A stretch of DNA of 5,014 nt. It comes from Thermoplasmatota archaeon. GTDB lineage: Archaea > Thermoplasmatota > E2 > DHVEG-1. Of this stretch, positions 1-5,014 are shown piece after piece; position 1 is the first letter of the stretch, and each line of letters starts with the position of its first letter. The translations under genes and the position numbers were made by a program. The notes beneath the pieces are model-generated. The model saw only the letters and a list, made by a program, of their open reading frames with translations, ran no database searches and had not been told where the DNA came from. Where the stretch lies: positions 1-5,014 of the forward strand of contig JAUWCF010000094.1 of NCBI GenBank assembly GCA_030609445.1, written 5' to 3'.

Positions 1-96
1 GTTGAATTTTTCAACAGGTTTTATGAAGGAGGCGGAAAAGAATTTTCGCCGTTTAAACTAAAAAGAAAATATACAAAAATAGAAGAAAAAAAATAG
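1..96 (+). CDS. atpI: A-type ATP synthase subunit I (a), C-terminal fragment
   Basis: The 5' end of this gene lies outside the window; only 31 codons and a TAG stop (94-96) are present. The peptide contains VEFFNRFYEGGG followed by KEFSPFK, which matches the very conserved cytoplasmic end of subunit I (a subunit). In the family, I has a cytoplasmic stator domain and a membrane domain that forms the ion half-channels against the K ring. The remainder of the tail is Lys/Glu-rich. Its position directly before K is standard for A-type operons. The stop is TAG. If it were read through, the frame would run ten codons further, to a TGA at 124-126 that overlaps the K start codon as ATGA. Identification is secure despite the short length, because both the tail motif and the context agree. 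Confidence 0.9.
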   Translation, partial: VEFFNRFYEGGGKEFSPFKLKRKYTKIEEKK

Positions 97-122
97 ACTA
101 AAAAAATGGAGGAAAAAAGAAT

Positions 123-707
123 ATGAAAATAAAGAGAAAAGCAACAATAATGGTACTGCTCCTTGCAGCAATGTTTGTGTTCTCTGCAGGGGTAGTAAGT
201 GCCCAAGAAGAAAGTGAACTTACTCAAAGCGAAAGCGACCAAAACAAAACACTCGTAATACTAGGCTGTACACTAGCCATTGGTATTGCAGGAATAGCAT
301 CTGCAATTGGTCTTGCACTTGCTGGTTCTTCTGCAATTGCAGTCACTGCTGAGAAACCAGATCTCTTTGGTAAACTACTTGTGCTTCAGGTTCTACCCAT
401 GACTCAGTCGGTTTATGGCCTACTAACAGCAATATTGCTAATGATGGGAGCAGGTCTACTTGGAGGAGGAGATGCATTTGTAACCTCTCTGCAGGGAGTA
501 GGTGCAATCTGGATTGGGCTTGCAGTAGGACTTACAGGACTATCTGCAATTAACCAAGGTATGGTTGCATCATCCTCAATTAGTGCTGTGGGTAGAAACC
601 CAGATGTAGCGGCAAGAGGCATTATATTTACAGTTATGCCAGAAACCATTGCTATCTTCGGGCTTCTTGTAGGAATACTTTTGATGACGGGACTACAACT
701 TCTGTAG
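123..707 (+). CDS. atpK: A-type ATP synthase subunit K (c), four-helix proteolipid
   Basis: This 194-residue protein forms the membrane rotor ring that carries ions past subunit I. Residues 1-28 look like a signal peptide: a basic start (MKIKRK), a hydrophobic core, and a possible cut after VVSA (27) before QEE. Two helical hairpins follow, at about 43-113 and 125-194, from an internal duplication. LPMTQSVYGLL in hairpin 1 aligns with MPETIAIFGLL in hairpin 2, so the ion-binding carboxylate is present only once (E174) and is replaced by M93 in the first half. L91, T94, Q95, Q145 and E174 correspond to the Na+ ligands L61, T64, Q65, Q110 and E139 of Enterococcus hirae NtpK. This suggests a V-type-like, possibly Na+-binding ring. 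A GGAGG site at 108-112, ten bases before the ATG, supports this start. The stop is TAG, at the natural end of helix 4. Confidence 0.95.
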   Translation: MKIKRKATIMVLLLAAMFVFSAGVVSAQEESELTQSESDQNKTLVILGCTLAIGIAGIASAIGLALAGSSAIAVTAEKPDLFGKLLVLQVLPMTQSVYGLLTAILLMMGAGLLGGGDAFVTSLQGVGAIWIGLAVGLTGLSAINQGMVASSSISAVGRNPDVAARGIIFTVMPETIAIFGLLVGILLMTGLQLL

Positions 708-718
708 ATGGAACAAAC

Positions 719-1279
719 ATGCCAGCAGAAAAAATCATTGAACAGATAAAGAAAGATTCACAAAAAGAAATCAGCCAGATACTAAAAGATGCAGAGAGTA
801 AAATAAAAATCATCATCGCTACTGCGAAAAAAGAAGCAAACAAGCAAGCAGAAAAAATACAGGCAGATGGAGCCATTCAAAGTGAAAACATCAAAAAAAT
901 CCTAATTTCAAAAGCAAATCAAGATGCGAAAAAAGAAATCATGAAGGTAAGAGAAAAAATAATCGATGAATGCTTTGTAAAAGCACATCACAAACTATCA
1001 ACACTTAATGAACGAAAATACAAAAACATAGTGACAAAACTTATGCAAGACGGGTGTACAAAAATCGGCCGAGACTGCACCGTAATAACTTCTAGAGAGA
1101 TAGACAAAAAAATCGCAAAAGATCTTGGCATAAAATTAACTGGTTCTGTTGAATGCTCAGGCGGAATAATACTTACATCAGGCGACGGACGCATAACACT
1201 TGACCATACCTTTGATGGCATTCTGAAACGGGAAAAAGACAAAATAAGAATAAAGGTAGGTAGGCTGCTTTTCTCATAA
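719..1279 (+). CDS. atpE: A-type ATP synthase subunit E (peripheral stalk)
   Basis: This 186-residue protein is slightly short of the usual ~200. Residues 1-95 are highly charged (Lys, Glu, Gln, Ala-rich) and look like one long helix, the part that pairs with subunit H in the peripheral stalk. Residues ~100-186 form the globular domain that binds the top of the A/B head. The family signature is at the end: CSGGIILTSGDGRITLDHTF (146-165) and VGRLLF (180-185). The stalk holds the catalytic head still against rotor torque. The gene begins 11 bases after the K stop. No convincing Shine-Dalgarno sequence precedes the ATG; only a weak GATGG lies at 708-712. Translation may therefore be coupled to K. 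No other in-frame start fits better. Confidence 0.93.
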   Translation: MPAEKIIEQIKKDSQKEISQILKDAESKIKIIIATAKKEANKQAEKIQADGAIQSENIKKILISKANQDAKKEIMKVREKIIDECFVKAHHKLSTLNERKYKNIVTKLMQDGCTKIGRDCTVITSREIDKKIAKDLGIKLTGSVECSGGIILTSGDGRITLDHTFDGILKREKDKIRIKVGRLLFS

Positions 1280-1286
1280 AAATGAC

Positions 1287-1293
1287 GGAGGAG
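1287..1293 (+). promoter_or_regulatory. Ribosome binding site that favours a TTG start for subunit C
   Basis: GGAGGAG lies six bases before an in-frame TTG (1300-1302). It lies after the in-frame ATG at 1282, so it cannot serve that codon. If read as codons it would give two GAG Glu codons, whereas neighbouring genes mostly use GAA. This supports a ribosome-binding rather than a coding role. Confidence 0.65.
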
Positions 1294-1299
1294 ATAATA

Positions 1300-2421
1300 T
1301 TGTTTGAGATGATCCTTGACCCCAACAGCATCCTCTTCTGGCTATTAATAGTTACAGTTATCGCTGGGGCTGCGGCAGTTATCTCCCGTCCTTTTTCCAC
1401 CTACGTAAAATTTGTTTATCCAAATGCAAAATTCGAAGCTATGGGAAATCCCTATGTTGAAGATAAAACACTAAGTAGTATTGTCGATAGCAAAAATCTA
1501 GCTGACTTTAAAGAATCCTTAAACGCATCAAAAGACTACAAAGTAGAAGGTGAAACCACTTATGAAATACAGGACTCACTAGATAATACATTTCTTCAAA
1601 CCATTGAGATGATGAAAAAAGATAGTTCAAAGAAAATGAACGAATTCTACAATACATATCTAGAAAAAATAGATATATATCTTGTTAAAAACATACTGAA
1701 AAACAAACTTCTTGAAAAAACAAGTGATGAAACCATTATCTCAAGGGCAGTCTTACCAAATACCAAAGAATTGTTGCAGAAAATAATTGATGCAGAAAAA
1801 GAAGATCTCCAAAACATCCTCAAAACATATGGTTTCTCTGAAGAAATAATCGATTCAATTTCAGACAAAGACACCGACTTTCTACGACTTGATAGCTCAA
1901 TAGATAAATATGTAATAAATAAATTCAAAGAAGTAAAAGTTCCATACAAATGCGAACAGGCAAAACAAAAATTTGTCAAAACTATGATAGATATACAAAA
2001 CATAAAAAATGTTCTTCGAGCAAAACAACTAAGTTATGACGAACAATCCTGCATGAAACTTTTCCTTGGCGATGGAAAAGAAATAGCAACATGGAAATAC
2101 AAAGAAACTGCAGAAGTTGACTCTGTTTCACAGGTGATCTCTAGCCTTGAAGGAACCTCATACTACAACGAATTAAAAGATGCAATAGAACAATACAACA
2201 AAGAACAATCAGTACAAGTCCTGGAGAACGCACTTGACCGCAATTTTTTGAAACAGATGAAAGATATTTCCACACAAAATTATGTTACCATTGGACCAAC
2301 TATCAGATTTCTTGTATCAAAAGAATTTGAAATCAAAAACTTAAAAATTGTTGCAAAAGGTGTCGACGAACACCTTCCTTCAGAGATGATAAAAAGTTAT
2401 CTTATCAAGGAGGCATCCTGA
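1300..2421 (+). CDS. atpC: A-type ATP synthase subunit C (d-like), membrane-anchored form
   Basis: Subunit C sits on the K ring and connects it to the central stalk. With the TTG start the protein has 373 residues; the upstream ATG at 1282 would add six (379). Numbering from that ATG, a hydrophobic helix spans about 16-35 (NSILFWLLIVTVIAGAAAVI), then a conserved-looking YPNAKFEAMG entry (46-55) starts the alpha-helical C fold. The C-terminus carries the family signature IGPTIRFLVSKEFEIKNLK (337-355), ending with a G..E.LP.E.I motif. Many C subunits lack the N-terminal segment. I recall an anchored form of similar length in Methanobacteria, and the extra helix probably inserts in the membrane or the ring lumen. 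The gene starts just after E and its TGA overlaps the F ATG by one base (TGATG). The start codon is the main uncertainty. Confidence 0.92.
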   Translation: MFEMILDPNSILFWLLIVTVIAGAAAVISRPFSTYVKFVYPNAKFEAMGNPYVEDKTLSSIVDSKNLADFKESLNASKDYKVEGETTYEIQDSLDNTFLQTIEMMKKDSSKKMNEFYNTYLEKIDIYLVKNILKNKLLEKTSDETIISRAVLPNTKELLQKIIDAEKEDLQNILKTYGFSEEIIDSISDKDTDFLRLDSSIDKYVINKFKEVKVPYKCEQAKQKFVKTMIDIQNIKNVLRAKQLSYDEQSCMKLFLGDGKEIATWKYKETAEVDSVSQVISSLEGTSYYNELKDAIEQYNKEQSVQVLENALDRNFLKQMKDISTQNYVTIGPTIRFLVSKEFEIKNLKIVAKGVDEHLPSEMIKSYLIKEAS

Positions 2422-2738
2422 TGAAACTAGCAGCTCTTTGCGATAAAGATATTGCAGTTGGTCTGCGGCTTGCTGGAATAAAAGAAACCTATGTTCCAAA
2501 GGACGATTCTGCAAAAATTTGGAAGGAACTCTCAGAAAGAGATGACATTGGAATTATATTTATAACAGAACAAATCGTAGAAGATCTACAAAGAGAACTA
2601 AAGGATTTTCGACTACAGAATAACATCCCTATAATACTTGAAATACCAGATAAATCTGGAAGAAGAAAAGACTATGTGGACTTTATTTCACATTTAATAA
2701 AAAAAGCAGTCGGAATTGAAATAAGCAAAGAAAAATAA
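2421..2738 (+). CDS. atpF: A-type ATP synthase subunit F (central stalk)
   Basis: This 105-residue protein is a normal length for the family. Subunit F belongs to the rotating central axle together with D and is thought to move between extended and retracted states that influence catalysis. Visible family marks are [18 protein letters not shown] (3-20), the [10 protein letters not shown] strand and loop (43-52), and the [12 protein letters not shown] segment (69-80). Together these form the small alpha/beta (CheY-like) domain, and residues ~85-105 give the C-terminal helix. The ATG overlaps the C stop by one base (TGATG), and AAGGAGG at 2407-2413 is seven bases upstream, inside the end of C. 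This implies tight translational coupling. The gene ends 19 bases before A. Confidence 0.95.
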   Translation: MKLAALCDKDIAVGLRLAGIKETYVPKDDSAKIWKELSERDDIGIIFITEQIVEDLQRELKDFRLQNNIPIILEIPDKSGRRKDYVDFISHLIKKAVGIEISKEK

Positions 2739-2757
2739 GATTTGGAGGCAACACATA

Positions 2758-4536
2758 ATGTCTAAAAAAATACAAGAAGGAAGAATAATTAGAATCTCTG
2801 GGCCCGTCATTGAAGCAGATGGTATGCGAGGAGCAAAAATGTATGACGTGGTAAAAGTCGGAGAGGAAAATCTCATCGGCGAAATCATCCGTCTCAATGA
2901 AGATAACGCCATCATTCAAGTTTATGAAGATACCAACGGGTTAAAACCAGGTGGAAAAGTAATAACTACATGTATGCCCCTCTCGGTAGAACTTGGCCCA
3001 GGTCTTCTCACAAATATTTATGACGGCATACAGCGACCACTCCCAGACATCTACAAGGAAACCGGCGATTTTATAAAACGTGGCGTAGAAGCAACAGCAC
3101 TTGATAGAAAAAAGAAATGGCATTTCAAACCAACTGCAAAAGCCGGAGACAAGGTTGAAGGCTGCGATGTTATTGGAGAAGTAAAAGAAACCTCAATTAT
3201 TACCCATAAAATCATGATCCCTCCAGACATGAGCGGTAAACTTTTAAAAGTTGAAAAAGAAGGCGACTACACGGTTACTGAAAACATTGCAATTGTTTCA
3301 ACAGACAAAGGTGATGTGGAACTTCAGATGCTTCAACGATGGCCGGTTCGTAAACCAAGGCCGGTTATAAAAAAGTTAGATCCATCACTGCCTCTTATCA
3401 CTGGGCAGCGTGTTATCGATACATTTTTCCCAGTTGCCAAAGGTGGAACCGCAGCTATACCAGGTGGGTTTGGGACGGGGAAAACTGTGATGATGCATTC
3501 CCTAGCGAAGTGGAGCGATGCACAAGTTGTCGTCTATGTTGGTTGCGGCGAACGTGGAAACGAGATGACTGACGTATTAAGAGAATTTCCAGAACTTGAA
3601 GATCCAAAATCAGGAGAACCACTCATGAACCGTACAGTTCTGATTGCAAATACATCCAACATGCCTGTTGCGGCTCGAGATGCAAGTGTCTATACAGGAA
3701 TTACTATTGCAGAATATTATCGCGATATGGGATATGATGTTGCTCTCATGGCAGATAGTACTTCAAGGCTTGCAGAAGCAATGAGGGAAATCTCAGGAAG
3801 ACTCGAGGAGATGCCAGGTGAAGAAGGATATCCAGCATATCTCGCTTCAAGACTTGCAGAGTTTTATGAAAGATCTGGAAGAGTAAAGCTACTGGGTTCA
3901 AAAGATAAAGAAGGATCAGTATCAGTCATTGGCGCAGTATCCCCTCCAGGTGGAGATTTTTCGGAACCTGTTGCACAAAACACACTTCGGATTGTAAAAG
4001 TCTTCTGGGCTCTAGATGCTGATCTAGCCGATAGACGACATTTCCCATCAATTAATTGGTTAAAATCATATTCACTTCATCTTGAAGAAATTAGTAGTTG
4101 GTGGCATAAAGAAATAGGAGAAAATTGGCTTAAACTTCGAAATAAAGCGATGGCAATTCTCCAGAAAGAATCGGAACTTCAAGAGATTGTAAAACTTGTA
4201 GGTCCCGATGCGCTTCCGCCAAGAGAAAGATCTGCTCTTGAAAGTGCTAGAATGATTCGTGAGGATTTCCTGCAACAAAGTGCTTTTCATGAGGTGGATA
4301 CATATTGCCCTGGAAAGAAACAGTATGAGATGTTGCGGCTGATGCTGAAATATTCAGATAAAATACTTGAAGCTGTTACAAAAAACGTACATATTGATGA
4401 TATTATTGCCATGAAATCTCGTGAGAGTCTTGCAAGAACGGGGACTGTGCCAAATAAAGAATTTGAAAAGAGATTTTCTGATGTTGAAAAAGAATTTGAA
4501 AAAGAAATTAACGACCTTATCAAAGGAGGCAAATAA
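2758..4536 (+). CDS. atpA: A-type ATP synthase catalytic subunit A
   Basis: This is a complete 592-residue catalytic subunit. Residues ~5-75 are the N-terminal beta-barrel (AIIQVYE at 51-57), ~110-190 the non-homologous bulge region specific to A/V types, ~200-440 the nucleotide-binding domain, and ~440-592 the helical C-terminal domain. The P-loop is GGFGTGKT (236-243) with Lys242. The archaeal consensus, as I know it, is GPFGSGKT, so Pro and Ser are replaced by G237 and T240. The GERGNE motif (264-269) supplies the catalytic Glu265, Walker B ends at Asp333 in LMADSTSR, and [14 protein letters not shown] (392-405) is intact. Position 338 is Leu where Trp is usual (DSTSRWAEA). A strong GGAGG (2744-2748) lies nine bases before the ATG. 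All key residues are present, so it is expected to be active. Confidence 0.97.
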   Translation: MSKKIQEGRIIRISGPVIEADGMRGAKMYDVVKVGEENLIGEIIRLNEDNAIIQVYEDTNGLKPGGKVITTCMPLSVELGPGLLTNIYDGIQRPLPDIYKETGDFIKRGVEATALDRKKKWHFKPTAKAGDKVEGCDVIGEVKETSIITHKIMIPPDMSGKLLKVEKEGDYTVTENIAIVSTDKGDVELQMLQRWPVRKPRPVIKKLDPSLPLITGQRVIDTFFPVAKGGTAAIPGGFGTGKTVMMHSLAKWSDAQVVVYVGCGERGNEMTDVLREFPELEDPKSGEPLMNRTVLIANTSNMPVAARDASVYTGITIAEYYRDMGYDVALMADSTSRLAEAMREISGRLEEMPGEEGYPAYLASRLAEFYERSGRVKLLGSKDKEGSVSVIGAVSPPGGDFSEPVAQNTLRIVKVFWALDADLADRRHFPSINWLKSYSLHLEEISSWWHKEIGENWLKLRNKAMAILQKESELQEIVKLVGPDALPPRERSALESARMIREDFLQQSAFHEVDTYCPGKKQYEMLRLMLKYSDKILEAVTKNVHIDDIIAMKSRESLARTGTVPNKEFEKRFSDVEKEFEKEINDLIKGGK

Positions 4537-4538
4537 AC

Positions 4539-5014
4539 ATGAGCAATAAAGACATAGAATACACAACAGTATCTGAAGTTGCAGGACCTCTAATGATTGT
4601 TGAGGGTATAAAAGACGTTGCTTATAATGAGGTAGTAAAAATTAAGACATCCTTTGGTGAAGAACGAACAGGAACAGTCCTTGAAGCATTTATGGATAAA
4701 GCCATCATTCAAGTTTTTGAGGGGACAAAAGGATTGGATACAGACAAAACTTCAGCTCGTTTTATTGGAGAAACCATGAAACTTGGTGTCTCTAAAGACA
4801 TGCTTGGAAGAGTTTTTGATGGAACCGGTAACCCTATTGATGATGCACCACCAATTATCCCTGAAGATCGAAGAGATGTGAATGGAAATCCAATAAATCC
4901 CTATGATCGGGAGTATCCAAGGTAGTTTATCCAGACAGGTATTTCTAAAATTGATGGACTGAATACACTAGTGCGTGGCCAGAAGCTACCAATTTTTTCT
5001 GGATCTTGTCTTCC
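4539..5014 (+). CDS. atpB: A-type ATP synthase subunit B, 5' part with an in-frame TAG
   Basis: Subunit B alternates with A in the head and contributes to the nucleotide sites at the A/B interfaces without being catalytic. Family length is about 460; only about 158 codons are present before the window ends. The N-terminal barrel has [12 protein letters not shown] (55-66), then the conserved [13 protein letters not shown] (89-101) and [14 protein letters not shown] (115-128). Codon 129 is TAG (4923-4925). The same frame then continues without a break in perfectly typical sequence: [20 protein letters not shown] (130-149) and LPIFSGS. This is therefore a single substituted codon, not a frameshift or a true gene end. 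SGSGLP normally follows, but residue 157 reads Cys. AAGGAGG (4523-4529) inside the end of A, nine bases from the ATG, sets the start. If TAG stops, the product would be a useless 128 residues. Confidence 0.93.
4923..4925 (+). other. In-frame amber (TAG) codon inside subunit B
   Basis: TAG replaces one codon between REYPR and FIQTGIS in subunit B, with the frame intact on both sides. Relatives usually have an acidic or polar residue here (for example REYP-x-E-FIQTG), so GAG is the likeliest ancestral or true codon. The base itself is clear in this sequence. Whether it is real, an error, or decoded as an amino acid cannot be settled from the window. Confidence 0.85.

Noticed and set aside
1..15. 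Short inverted repeat GTTGAA-TTT-TTCAAC
   Set aside because: It lies within the conserved coding sequence of subunit I (VEFFN), is only six base pairs long and has no T-tract after it, so it is not a terminator or an operator that can be supported.
61..122. A-rich stretch between I and K as a promoter
   Set aside because: Most of it is the Lys-rich tail of I. The A-rich composition resembles the rest of the window, and no clear TATA-box and BRE pair could be placed.
106..126. A six-codon leader ORF (MEEKRI) just before K, ending in an ATGA overlap with the K start
   Set aside because: Its ATG overlaps the GGAGG that serves K, it has no ribosome-binding site of its own, and the region is A-rich low-complexity sequence. 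It matters only as the possible TAG-readthrough tail of subunit I.
1647..2003. Minus-strand open frame of 118 codons opposite subunit C, and other antisense frames
   Set aside because: They are shadows of well-identified + strand genes, with no recognisable protein family features or ribosome-binding context.
4539..4925. Subunit B as a short 128-residue gene or a decayed pseudogene
   Set aside because: The frame continues past the TAG with fully conserved B sequence, and the upstream part is intact. One substituted codon in an essential operon is not evidence of decay.
1..5014. A previously undescribed multi-gene system
   Set aside because: Every gene is a recognisable A-type ATP synthase subunit in canonical order. 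Novelty here is limited to residue-level oddities and the in-frame TAG.

Overview
The window is an AT-rich stretch of an A-type (archaeal, also called A/V-type) ATP synthase operon. All genes lie on the + strand and are tightly packed. In order they are subunit I (a; last 31 codons only), K (c, rotor proteolipid), E (peripheral stalk), C (d-like rotor-stator coupling subunit), F (central stalk), A (catalytic) and the first part of B (non-catalytic nucleotide subunit). The order I-K-E-C-F-A-B is the classical euryarchaeal order; the H gene normally precedes I and D normally follows B, so both probably lie just outside. No gene on the minus strand is credible, and no promoter, terminator, RNA gene, mobile element or CRISPR is visible.

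The organism is most likely a euryarchaeon. The evidence is the operon order, the A-type family signatures, the strong GGAGG Shine-Dalgarno sites before most genes, and two lineage-flavoured details. Subunit C carries an N-terminal membrane anchor, as I recall for Methanobacteria. K is a four-helix proteolipid with one ion-binding carboxylate and an LPMTQS-type helix 2, as I recall for Thermococcales. This mix would suit an uncultured methanogen-like or Thermococci-related lineage, but that placement is only inference. The odd window length and an end inside B suggest a whole metagenomic contig.

Together the genes encode an ion-driven rotary ATP synthase. I and the K ring form the membrane ion channel and rotor, C and F belong to the central axle, E is a peripheral stator, and A and B form the catalytic head. 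K keeps every recognisable side-chain ligand of the Na+ site known from the Enterococcus hirae V-type ring (L91, T94, Q95, Q145, E174), so Na+ coupling is plausible. A retains the Walker A lysine and catalytic glutamate, although its P-loop has a non-standard sequence.

The most striking observation is an in-frame TAG at 4923-4925 in B. It falls inside an otherwise intact, highly conserved segment (..REYPR-TAG-FIQTGIS..). It is a point change, not a frameshift. Sequencing error, a real mutation and readthrough or pyrrolysine decoding are all possible. A second odd change 84 bases later (Gly to Cys in the SGSGLP motif), near the sequence end, makes error a serious competitor. No wholly new system was found.
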